From: Lachnospiraceae bacterium UBA3821
GTDB lineage: Bacteria > Bacillota > Clostridia > Lachnospirales > Lachnospiraceae
Length of the DNA: 10,111 bases
NCBI GenBank assembly: GCA_002368865.1
Contig: DFDT01000186.1
Location: 13,083 to 23,193 of the forward strand
Reading direction: 5' to 3'
The position numbers and the translations under genes were made by a program. Positions 1-5,764 of this stretch are shown here, piece by piece. The notes beneath the pieces were generated by a model that saw only the letters and a program-made list of their open reading frames with translations, ran no database searches and was not told the DNA's origin. Positions within the stretch are counted from its first letter, which is position 1. Each line of letters starts with the position of its first letter.

Positions 1-1314
1 ATCATGATGGACGGAACCTATGCTCCGGACAGAGATTATGTGATCGGCAGAAATGTAAACGGCAGAGAAGATGCCATGATCACACTGATGGCAGAAAATA
101 CAGGAAAGGCTGTGATCTCCGGCAGTAACAATGCAAGTTCTTCCTCTCTGCTCTCTATCGTGGGCAGCTACTGGCATGTATTTGGTCTTGAAGTAACGGA
201 TGGCATTGCAAAAGGAATCAGCGTATGCGGCAACAATAATATTGTTGAAATGTGCGTGATCCATAATGTGGGCAATTCCGGTCTGCAGATCAGCCGTAAT
301 GGCGGAGAATACAATGATGCTAAGATGTGGCCCAGCAATAACCTGATCAAGAACTGTGATGCGTATGATTGCTGTGACACGGCAAGGAATGATGCAGATG
401 GATTTGCGGCAAAGCTGACCTGCGGAGAAGGAAATTCTTTCTACGGTTGTATTTCCCATAACAATATCGACGACGGTTGGGATCTGTATGCAAAGTCGAC
501 CACCGGTCCGATCGGTGCGGTTACCATTGAAAACTGCGTGGCTTACAGCAACGGTTTCCTGACAACGGATGATCCGACAGATCCAAGTGTAGAGTTTGGA
601 GAGGGTAACGGCTTCAAACTCGGCGGCGAGAACATGTATGGCGGACATAAGCTGATCAACAGCGTATCCTTCAACAATTATGCAAAGGGTATTACCAGTA
701 ACTCCTGCCCGGATTGTGAAGTGACCAGATGTACGGCCTATAATAACTCTCTGAACGGAAAAGCATATAATCTGAGCCTTTATACCAGAACTTCCAATAA
801 AAAGGCATGGGTGGTTTCCGGTATGCTGTCCATCGCAGATAACGGTAGCACGATCGGAGAACTGGGCGCAAGCAATGGCGTGTTGTATTCCCTTAAGAGT
901 GCCGATAATTATCTTTTTGACGGCGCAGCTTCTTACAATAACAAGGGAGTGAAGGCATCTTCCGCATGGTTTGTCAGCACGGATGTATCTGTAGGCCCTA
1001 CCAGAAATGCAGACGGTACGATCGATATGCATGATCTGTTGGTCATCTCCGCAGATGCTCCTGCGAATGCCGGTGCAACGATTATCACCAAGGGCAAGGC
1101 TATTTCCGAACAGCCTGTAGCAACGACGGTTGTAAATGCAAAGCCTATGCCGGTAGAGCAGATAGAAGGCTCTGCCGGAGGTGGCGATGCTGACAATGGC
1201 GGATCTTCGACAGGCATGGTAGTTGGCGGTGTGGTTGCTGTGGCAGCGCTTGCTGTGATCTGTGTTCTGGCTGGGAAAAAGAAGAAAGAACAGAACGAAG
1301 ACGAAAAGCAATAA
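1..1314 (+). CDS. Membrane-anchored PL9-family pectate lyase (5' end outside window)
   Basis: The protein probably cleaves de-esterified pectin (polygalacturonate) by calcium-dependent beta-elimination at the cell surface. Residues are counted from the ATG at base 4. The repeated short Asn-, Gly- and Cys-rich strands suggest a right-handed parallel beta-helix. The motifs NDADGF (Asp132), DDGWD (Asp156, Asp157, Asp160) and GNGFKLGG (Lys205) match the calcium ligands and catalytic lysine known for Pel9A; the 24-residue step between the first two aspartates is the same as in that enzyme. A Gly/Ser/Asp-rich linker (about 389-403) leads to one hydrophobic helix (about 404-424) and a KKKK stop-transfer signal, so the enzyme is probably tethered by its C-terminus with a short cytoplasmic tail. 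There is no LPXTG motif. The frame is open to the window edge and no signal peptide is visible, so the gene is partial and starts upstream. Pectate lyase activity is inferred; an exopolygalacturonate lyase of the same family is equally possible. Confidence 0.82.
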   Translation: MMMDGTYAPDRDYVIGRNVNGREDAMITLMAENTGKAVISGSNNASSSSLLSIVGSYWHVFGLEVTDGIAKGISVCGNNNIVEMCVIHNVGNSGLQISRNGGEYNDAKMWPSNNLIKNCDAYDCCDTARNDADGFAAKLTCGEGNSFYGCISHNNIDDGWDLYAKSTTGPIGAVTIENCVAYSNGFLTTDDPTDPSVEFGEGNGFKLGGENMYGGHKLINSVSFNNYAKGITSNSCPDCEVTRCTAYNNSLNGKAYNLSLYTRTSNKKAWVVSGMLSIADNGSTIGELGASNGVLYSLKSADNYLFDGAASYNNKGVKASSAWFVSTDVSVGPTRNADGTIDMHDLLVISADAPANAGATIITKGKAISEQPVATTVVNAKPMPVEQIEGSAGGGDADNGGSSTGMVVGGVVAVAALAVICVLAGKKKKEQNEDEKQ

Positions 1315-1332
1315 GAAATGAGAATGAGAAAG

Positions 1333-1372
1333 AAAACTCCGTTGCAACGATTAGTCGGCAACGGAGTTTTTT
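1333..1372. terminator. Hairpin terminator between convergent genes, probably bidirectional
   Basis: A 13-bp perfect stem (1333-1345 with 1358-1370) encloses a 12-nt loop and is followed by six T on the + strand. On the - strand the same stem is followed by TTTTCTTTC, a weaker U-tract. It sits 18 bases after the pectate lyase stop and 13 bases beyond the stop of the yerC-like gene, as expected for a terminator shared by converging transcripts. Confidence 0.88.
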
Positions 1373-1385
1373 AATTTGAATTTTT

Positions 1386-1685
1386 TTAATTCGGAGTATC
1401 TTTTTTCATTCTTTGGAATACCAGCTCATATCCGTCGTTTCCGTAATTCAGAGAACGGTTTACCCGAGAGATGGTTGCTGTGGAGGCTCCTGTCTTCTCT
1501 GCAATCTCGAGGTATGTTTTATGATCACGGAGCATTGCCGCAACCTCAAAGCGCTGGGAGAGGGAGAGCAATTCGTTCACAGTACACAGATCCTCAAAAA
1601 AAGCATAGCATTCTTCCCTGTTTTCCAAACTTAAAATTGCTTCAAACATAAAATCGACAGCTTCGGTCTTGATTTTTTTATTCAT
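1386..1685 (-). CDS. YerC/YecD-family TrpR-like transcriptional regulator
   Basis: A 99-residue protein of the TrpR superfamily, YerC/YecD type. It is all-helical, with a helix-turn-helix at about residues 57-80 (LEIAEKTGASTATISRVNRS), the region that in TrpR binds the operator. The conserved family core around residues 20-55 (LENREECYAFFEDLCT and LSQRFEVA) is intact, and the length is normal for the family. The ATG (1683-1685) is preceded by GAGGT at 1694-1698 with 8-nt spacing. The protein is presumably a cytoplasmic DNA-binding regulator. Members outside the true TrpR group generally lack proof of tryptophan binding, so the ligand and targets are unknown. It is transcribed away from the DUF1836 gene through a leader of about 100 nt with hairpin repeats, and it converges on the pectate lyase gene. 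Nothing in the sequence shows that it regulates that enzyme. Confidence 0.85.
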   Translation of the reverse strand: MNKKIKTEAVDFMFEAILSLENREECYAFFEDLCTVNELLSLSQRFEVAAMLRDHKTYLEIAEKTGASTATISRVNRSLNYGNDGYELVFQRMKKDTPN

Positions 1686-1710
1686 AGACGGTTACCTCAT
1701 CTGTTTTCTT

Positions 1711-1791
1711 GTCGAAACTAAGCATCGCTTAAAAGTCAGACTCGAAAAACACTTCGTGTTTTCCTCGTTGAAATGAAGCTTCGCTTCATTT
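1711..1791. repeat. Three-unit degenerate repeat of YYGAAA box plus small hairpin
   Basis: Three units occur in a row, each a TCGAAA or TTGAAA box (1712, 1742, 1768) followed by a short inverted repeat around a 3-nt centre. The hairpins are AAGC/GCTT around ATC (1720-1730), AAAACAC/GTGTTTT around TTC (1746-1762) and AAATGAAGC/GCTTCATTT around TTC (1771-1791). Units one and three (1711-1730 and 1767-1786) agree at 16 of 20 positions. Unit spacing is about 26-30 nt. Read on the - strand, the centres become GAA, GAA and GAT closed by C-G, and the outer unit contains GCGAAGC. The array lies upstream of the yerC-like gene and has no plausible coding frame. Confidence 0.7.
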
Positions 1792-1792
1792 T

Positions 1793-1821
1793 ATTTTATC
1801 ACATTAAAACTTTAAAGTAAA
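1793..1821 (-). promoter_or_regulatory. Predicted promoter of the yerC-like gene
   Basis: On the - strand there is TTTACT (1821-1816), a 17-nt spacer and TAAAAT (1798-1793), preceded by TG one base upstream, which makes an extended -10. The predicted start falls near 1786, inside the 21-bp dyad 1771-1791. That dyad could therefore act as an operator at the start point rather than as a complete RNA hairpin. The prediction rests on consensus match only. Confidence 0.6.
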
Positions 1822-1865
1822 GAGACAAGCTATATGAAAAAAATACATAAAAATACAAAAAATAG

Positions 1866-1894
1866 TTGATATGTAGTTTTAAATACTATATACT
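1866..1894 (+). promoter_or_regulatory. Predicted promoter of the DUF1836 gene, with a dyad in its spacer
   Basis: TTGATA (1866-1871), a 17-nt spacer and TATACT (1889-1894) form a near-consensus housekeeping promoter; the start should lie near 1901. The spacer is occupied by an imperfect dyad centred on 1881 and spanning 1870-1892, with 9 of 11 position pairs complementary. An operator in the spacer is the layout used by MerR-type regulators, though those promoters usually have longer 19-20 bp spacers. Confidence 0.72.
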
Positions 1895-1909
1895 GTAATA
1901 TAAGGTGCG

Positions 1910-1948
1910 ATTGCATAATGCAATATACGGAACCTGCAGAGCGGGTTC
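1910..1948 (+). promoter_or_regulatory. Two inverted repeats in the DUF1836 leader
   Basis: Just after the predicted start there is a perfect 6-bp inverted repeat, ATTGCA/TGCAAT, around TAA (1910-1924). A second, GAACC/GGTTC (1930-1934 with 1944-1948), ends directly before the ribosome binding site. They could be an operator plus a leader hairpin that limits access to the Shine-Dalgarno sequence. Both are short, so a chance origin is possible. Confidence 0.4.
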
Positions 1949-1964
1949 AAGGAGGGGAAAATTG
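1949..1964 (+). promoter_or_regulatory. Ribosome binding site that fixes a TTG start
   Basis: AAGGAGG (1949-1955), a near-perfect anti-16S match, stands 6 nt before TTG (1962-1964). No ATG lies in frame near it. The site decides the start of the DUF1836 gene. Confidence 0.85.
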
Positions 1965-2573
1965 GCTGAAAATACGGAAGAACTTTTAAATAAAATACTG
2001 GGCACTTTGGATAGCTTGGGATATATTAAGGCTGCGGACATTCCCAATATTGATCTCTATATGGATCAGGTGACAACTTTTATGGATAACAGACTGCGCG
2101 GCGGTCTGAGGAATCCCGGGGAAGACAAGATCCTGACCAAGACGATGATCAATAATTATGCAAAGAATGATCTGCTTCCGCCGCCTGTAAAGAAGAAGTA
2201 CTCCAAGGAGCATGTACTGCTGCTGATCTTTATCTATTACTATAAGGGGATCATGTCCATCAGCGATATACAGACATTGCTGCAGCCGATCACGGAGAAG
2301 TATTTTGGCAATGAAGCGGATTTTGGCTTGGAACAGCTCTATGAAGAAATCTTCGGTATGGAGGATGAGCAGATCGAGCTGTTAAAGAAGGATGTGACCG
2401 CAAAATATAAACAGTCCTTAAAGACCTTTGGAGAGATCCCCGAGGAGGACAGAGAGTTTTTGCAGAAGTTTGCGTTCATCTGCCTACTCAGTTTTGATGT
2501 GTATGAGAAGAAGCTGATGATCGAGCGGATGATCGATGAATTGCGGAATGAAAACCCCCGGAAGGATAAATGA
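1962..2573 (+). CDS. DUF1836 domain protein, predicted DNA-binding
   Basis: A 203-residue cytoplasmic protein of the DUF1836 family, recognised by DIPNIDLYMDQVTTFMD (about 26-42) and the conserved stretch ILTKTMINNYAKNDLLPPP with VKKKYSKEH (about 57-84). This part resembles a winged MerR-type helix-turn-helix, and the NY-K-LLPPP segment is the family hallmark. The rest is helical and charged, with no membrane segment or signal peptide. The start is TTG, chosen because of the strong Shine-Dalgarno at 1949-1955. An in-frame GTG at 1905 would lie about 4 nt after the predicted transcription start without a ribosome binding site and would add 19 residues that do not look like the family. The gene has its own promoter divergent from yerC and is followed 91 nt later by a HIT protein gene, possibly co-transcribed. 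The function of the family is not established; a regulator, perhaps self-regulating through the spacer dyad, is inference. Confidence 0.83.
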   Translation: MAENTEELLNKILGTLDSLGYIKAADIPNIDLYMDQVTTFMDNRLRGGLRNPGEDKILTKTMINNYAKNDLLPPPVKKKYSKEHVLLLIFIYYYKGIMSISDIQTLLQPITEKYFGNEADFGLEQLYEEIFGMEDEQIELLKKDVTAKYKQSLKTFGEIPEEDREFLQKFAFICLLSFDVYEKKLMIERMIDELRNENPRKDK

Positions 2574-2649
2574 TACCGCTTGCCAAATTGGCAAAAAGGG
2601 CATACAATGGTATCAGTGTAAATAAGAACGGGTCCGTTGTCGAGCGGAC
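2572..2649 (+). promoter_or_regulatory. Structured spacer between the DUF1836 and HIT genes
   Basis: GATACC (2572-2577, overlapping the stop codon) pairs with GGTATC (2609-2614). It encloses a smaller hairpin, TTGCC/GGCAA, around AAATT (2580-2594). A second hairpin, GTCCG/CGGAC (2632-2636 with 2645-2649), ends 4 nt before the AGGAG of the next gene. There is no U-tract after either, so these look like mRNA-processing, stability or translation-control structures rather than a terminator. Confidence 0.45.
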
Positions 2650-2664
2650 GGATAGGAGTATAAG

Positions 2665-3084
2665 ATGAAAGATGCAAATTGCGGTTACTGTATGAGAGGA
2701 GAACTTTTGGACAAGTTCGGTATTTATATCTGTGATCTGGAGGTTTCTACCTTGATCCTGTTCAAGGAGCAGACGCACCCCGGCAGATGTATCGTGGCTT
2801 ACAAAGATCATGTCAGCGAGATCGTAGATATCAGTGAGGAAGAGAGAAATAAATTCTTTGCAGATGTGAACCGTGCGGCAAAGGCTATTCACGCGGCGTT
2901 CCATCCGGATAAACTCAATTACGGCGCATATGGAGATACAGGCTGTCATCTTCACATGCATCTCTGTCCCAAGTATAAGGATCAGGCAGAGTGGGGCGGG
3001 GTATTTGAGATGAATCCCGGCAAAACGTTCCTGACGGATGCGGAATATGCAGAGATGATCGAGAAGATCAAAGCGAATCTGTAA
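2665..3084 (+). CDS. HIT-family (histidine triad) nucleotide-binding protein
   Basis: A 139-residue cytoplasmic protein with the histidine triad HLHMHL (His95, His97, His99), which in HIT enzymes binds the alpha-phosphate of a nucleotide substrate; the middle histidine (His97) is the usual nucleophile. The N-terminal CGYC pair (Cys6, Cys9) matches the zinc-binding pair seen in many HIT proteins, probably completed by His49 and a triad histidine. The segment FKEQTHPGRCIVAYKDHVSE (about 33-52) is the typical HIT core strand and helix entry. The substrate may be a nucleoside phosphoramidate, a dinucleoside polyphosphate or an AMP-conjugate and cannot be told from sequence. AGGAG (2654-2658) lies 6 nt before the ATG. 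The gene follows DUF1836 and ends at a strong terminator, so it is probably the last gene of that unit. Confidence 0.9.
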   Translation: MKDANCGYCMRGELLDKFGIYICDLEVSTLILFKEQTHPGRCIVAYKDHVSEIVDISEEERNKFFADVNRAAKAIHAAFHPDKLNYGAYGDTGCHLHMHLCPKYKDQAEWGGVFEMNPGKTFLTDAEYAEMIEKIKANL

Positions 3085-3093
3085 GTAAAGTGT

Positions 3094-3125
3094 AAAAGGT
3101 GTCTGCTGATGCAGGCACCTTTTTT
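3094..3125 (+). terminator. Rho-independent terminator after the HIT gene
   Basis: A 13-bp stem with one T-G wobble (3094-3106 with 3111-3123) and a TGAT tetraloop runs into a six-T tract ending at 3125. It separates the DUF1836-HIT unit from the binding-protein gene. Confidence 0.93.
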
Positions 3126-3180
3126 GTGCTGCCACATACCATAAATTCATAAGCAGTAAAAATCGGAGGCTGATTTTATT

Positions 3181-4197
3181 ATGAAAATATGGAAAAAAGT
3201 GATGGCACTCAGTTTGAGTGCAGCGCTGATCGCCCTGTCCTTTGCGGGATGCGGGAAACCGGCAAAGGATGGAGGAAAAGCCCAGACAAAAGTGGTTTTG
3301 AATGAAGTGGCACATTCAATCTTTTATGCGCCGATGTATGTGGCAATCGAGGAAGGCTATTTTGCGGAGAACGGCATTGACCTGGAACTGGTGACCGGAT
3401 TTGGCGCGGATAAGACGATGACCGCCGTGCTGACCGGAGAGGCCGATATCGGTTTCATGGGCTGCGAGAGCAGTATTTATACCTATGCGGGCGGTACGAC
3501 GGACTATGTTGTAAACTTTGCCCAGTTGACCCAGCGGGCGGGAAATTTTCTGGTTGCAAGGGAGCCCATCGAAAATTTCGACTGGAGTATGTTGAAGGGG
3601 AAGAACGTGCTGGGCGGCAGAGCAGGCGGCATGCCGGAGATGGTGTTTGAGTTCATTCTGGAGAAGAACAATATTGATCCCAAAACCGATCTGACCATTG
3701 ACCAGAGTATTGATTTCGGTTCTACGGCGGCTGCTTTTTCCGGCGGTAACGCGGATTTTACAGTGGAATTTGAGCCCCATGCAACATTGTTGGAAGCAAA
3801 AGGTGACGGCTATGTAGTGGCGTCTCTGGGGGAGGACTCAGGTTATGTGCCCTATACGTCATTTTCTGCCAAAAAGAGCTATCTGGAAGCGCATCCGGAT
3901 GTCATTCAGGCATTCACAAATGCACTGCAGAAGGGCATGGATTATGTGAACACGCATACCTCCGCGGAAATTGCCGAAGTGATCGCACCGCAGTTTGCCG
4001 AGACAGAAAAAGACACTCTGACCAAAATCGTGGACCGGTATCATGCCCAGGACACCTGGAAGCAGGACCTGATCTTTGCAGAGGAGAGTTTTGAACTGTT
4101 GGAAAATATCCTGCTGGATGCAAAGGTGCTGGAGCAAAAAGTGCCTTATGCCGATCTGGTAAACACCGATTTTGCAAGGAAAGCGGCAGCAAAATAG
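3181..4197 (+). CDS. ABC transporter substrate-binding lipoprotein, NMT1/THI5 (SsuA/ThiY) type
   Basis: A 338-residue binding protein. The N-terminus has basic residues (KIWKK), a hydrophobic stretch and the lipobox FAGC with Cys24 as the lipidation site, so it should be anchored to the outer face of the membrane. The mature part shows the NMT1/THI5-like pattern: FYAPMYVAIEEGYFAENGID (48-67), GADKTMTAVLTGEADIGF (75-92), a central LKGKNVLGGRAGGMPE (138-153) and a hinge region to about 230. Family members bind small organic ligands: thiamine-pyrimidine precursors, sulfonates, taurine or riboflavin. The ligand here cannot be read from the sequence. No permease or ATPase gene lies beside it, and the 55-nt spacer from the terminator to the start is too short to hold a TPP or FMN riboswitch. 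GGAGG (3165-3169) stands 11 nt before the ATG, rather far. No convincing promoter or downstream terminator was found. Confidence 0.87.
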   Translation: MKIWKKVMALSLSAALIALSFAGCGKPAKDGGKAQTKVVLNEVAHSIFYAPMYVAIEEGYFAENGIDLELVTGFGADKTMTAVLTGEADIGFMGCESSIYTYAGGTTDYVVNFAQLTQRAGNFLVAREPIENFDWSMLKGKNVLGGRAGGMPEMVFEFILEKNNIDPKTDLTIDQSIDFGSTAAAFSGGNADFTVEFEPHATLLEAKGDGYVVASLGEDSGYVPYTSFSAKKSYLEAHPDVIQAFTNALQKGMDYVNTHTSAEIAEVIAPQFAETEKDTLTKIVDRYHAQDTWKQDLIFAEESFELLENILLDAKVLEQKVPYADLVNTDFARKAAAK

Positions 4198-4224
4198 CGA
4201 TCGCCAATATTTTTTTAAAAACAG

Positions 4225-4253
4225 TTGAGAGAATTGCAGAAATTTGATAAAAT
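4225..4253 (+). promoter_or_regulatory. Predicted promoter of the SPFH-pcrA gene cluster
   Basis: TTGAGA (4225-4230), a 17-nt spacer and TAAAAT (4248-4253), with TG one base upstream of the -10 box (extended -10). The start is predicted near 4260, giving a leader of about 40 nt before the ATG at 4302. Confidence 0.75.
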
Positions 4254-4301
4254 GAAATGGAATAGTGTTCTACCAAAATATTTTAACGGAGGATATGCGA
4301 A

Positions 4302-5669
4302 ATGGGATTGCTTAAAGCGGTAAAAGATGCTGCGGGCGGCATACTGGCTGACCAGTGGCGAGAGTATTTCTACTGTGATTCTCTCTCTGATGATGTATTG
4401 ATGGTGAAAGGGCAGAAGCGCACCAACGGGAATAATAAGGGTCTCGACAACATTATTTCCAACGGGTCCATCATTGCTGTCAATGAAGGACAATGTATGA
4501 TCATTGTAGATCAGGGCGGTATCGTGGAACTCTGTGCAGATCCCGGCGAATTTGTGTTTAATTCATCTACAGAGCCCAGTATCTTTACGGGAAAGCTGGG
4601 TGAGAATGTAAAGAATACTTTCAAACTCTTCGGAAGACGTATCAGTGGTGCCGGTGATACTATGAAGGATCAGAGAGTTTATTTCTTCAACATCAAGGAG
4701 ATCAAGAGCAATTTTTACGGTACTCCTACGCCGGTTACCTTCCGTATTGTGGATAATAATATCGGTCTGGATATGGATACCCTGTTGAAGTGTAACGGTG
4801 AATATTCTTTTCAGATTGTGGATCCTATCATATTCTACAAGAATGTGTCCGGCAATAAGTCCGATGAATTTAAGCGCTCCGAGCTTACCGGCATGATGAA
4901 AGCAGAGCTGGTTCAGGCATTGCAGCCTGCACTGAGCAAGATTGGTGAGCAGGGCGTGCGCCCCAGCCAGATTCCAGGTCATGTGGGTGAGTTGGCGGAT
5001 CTGTTGAACGAAGAATTGTCGGAGAAATGGACCAACCTGCGCGGTATCAAAGTGGTCAGCATGACCATGTCACCGCCTTCTATTCCTGAGGAGGACAGAA
5101 AGAGACTCAATGAGCTGCAGCAGCAGGCAGTCTTAAAGAACCCCGGCATGGCTGCCGCTCATTTGACAGCTGCACAGGCAGAGGCAATGAAGGCTGCCGC
5201 CTCCAATACCTCAACCGGTCCCATGATGGCGTTTGCCGGTATGAATATGGCGAGCATGGCAGGCGGTATGAATGCAAATACACTGTATCAGATGGATGCA
5301 CAGAATCAGATGAACGCGCAGCAGATGAATATGCAGGGAGGGTTTGTCGGTCAGGCAGGCGGCAATCCTCAGATGCAGGCACCTTCCCAGGCGCCGGTTC
5401 TCGGTTGGACCTGTGCATGCGGCAAGGCGGATAACCGCGGCAAATTCTGTGAAGAGTGCGGTCAGCCCAAACCCGCTGATGCAGGCTGGACCTGCAGCTG
5501 CGGTACGGTAAATCAAGGCAAGTTCTGTACCGAGTGCGGTGCAAAGAAGCCGGAAGGCGCACCTTTGTACAAGTGCGATAAGTGTGGATGGGAGCCTGAG
5601 GATCCTGCACATCCGCCCAAATTCTGCCCTGAGTGCGGAGACGTGTTTGACGAGAATGACAGAGTATAA
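4302..5669 (+). CDS. SPFH (band 7) protein of the YdjI/COG4260 type with three C-terminal zinc ribbons
   Basis: A 455-residue protein matching the stomatin/prohibitin-like family often labelled 'virion core protein' or YdjI. The N-terminus, MGLLKAVKDAAGGILADQW, is an amphipathic helix that may touch the membrane; there is no true transmembrane segment. The SPFH-like domain covers about residues 45-255, with VNEGQCMIIVDQGGIVELC (60-78) and the PGEF segment (81-84) typical. A low-complexity Met/Ala/Gln/Asn linker (about 280-365) leads to three zinc ribbons: C371-x-C373 with C383-x2-C386, C398-x-C400 with C409-x2-C412, and C425-x2-C428 with C442-x2-C445. In Bacillus subtilis, YdjI belongs to a membrane-stress complex with YdjG, YdjH and a PspA paralogue; no PspA is visible here. 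CGGAGG (4287-4292) lies 9 nt before the ATG. The gene is first in a probable operon with the next zinc-ribbon gene and pcrA. The precise role is unknown. Confidence 0.88.
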   Translation: MGLLKAVKDAAGGILADQWREYFYCDSLSDDVLMVKGQKRTNGNNKGLDNIISNGSIIAVNEGQCMIIVDQGGIVELCADPGEFVFNSSTEPSIFTGKLGENVKNTFKLFGRRISGAGDTMKDQRVYFFNIKEIKSNFYGTPTPVTFRIVDNNIGLDMDTLLKCNGEYSFQIVDPIIFYKNVSGNKSDEFKRSELTGMMKAELVQALQPALSKIGEQGVRPSQIPGHVGELADLLNEELSEKWTNLRGIKVVSMTMSPPSIPEEDRKRLNELQQQAVLKNPGMAAAHLTAAQAEAMKAAASNTSTGPMMAFAGMNMASMAGGMNANTLYQMDAQNQMNAQQMNMQGGFVGQAGGNPQMQAPSQAPVLGWTCACGKADNRGKFCEECGQPKPADAGWTCSCGTVNQGKFCTECGAKKPEGAPLYKCDKCGWEPEDPAHPPKFCPECGDVFDENDRV

Positions 5670-5712
5670 ATGACGGATATGGATCAGAATTGATGCAGAA
5701 AAAGCATTGGCG

Positions 5713-5742
5713 ATTTGGCAGGCAATTTTTTGCCTGCCAGAT
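5713..5742 (+). promoter_or_regulatory. Strong hairpin inside the SPFH operon (attenuator or processing site)
   Basis: A 13-bp stem with one wobble pair (5713-5725 with 5730-5742) and a TTTT loop. The sequence after it, TGTTGTTT, is only a weak U-tract, and the next ribosome binding site starts 8 nt later. It may act as a partial terminator that lowers expression of the downstream genes, or stabilise the upstream mRNA end. Confidence 0.65.
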
Positions 5743-5764
5743 TGTTGTTTAGGAGAGGAAGATC

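Noticed and set aside
1376..1651. Two + strand frames over the yerC-like gene
   Set aside because: They are antisense to a clear TrpR-superfamily protein and have low-quality translations.
1905..1961. GTG start that would extend the DUF1836 protein by 19 residues
   Set aside because: It begins about 4 nt after the predicted transcription start, lacks a Shine-Dalgarno and covers the two leader inverted repeats.
3126..3180. TPP or FMN riboswitch upstream of the binding-protein gene
   Set aside because: The spacer is 55 nt, too short for either aptamer, and none of their conserved cores was seen.
2488..3315. Open frame of 275 codons on the - strand
   Set aside because: It crosses the DUF1836 end, the HIT gene and the terminator, has no ribosome binding site of note, and the translation resembles no protein family.
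4197..4217. Possible terminator after the binding-protein gene
   Set aside because: There is a seven-T run, but the only inverted repeat before it is the self-complementary GCGATCGC, which cannot form a stable hairpin with a loop.
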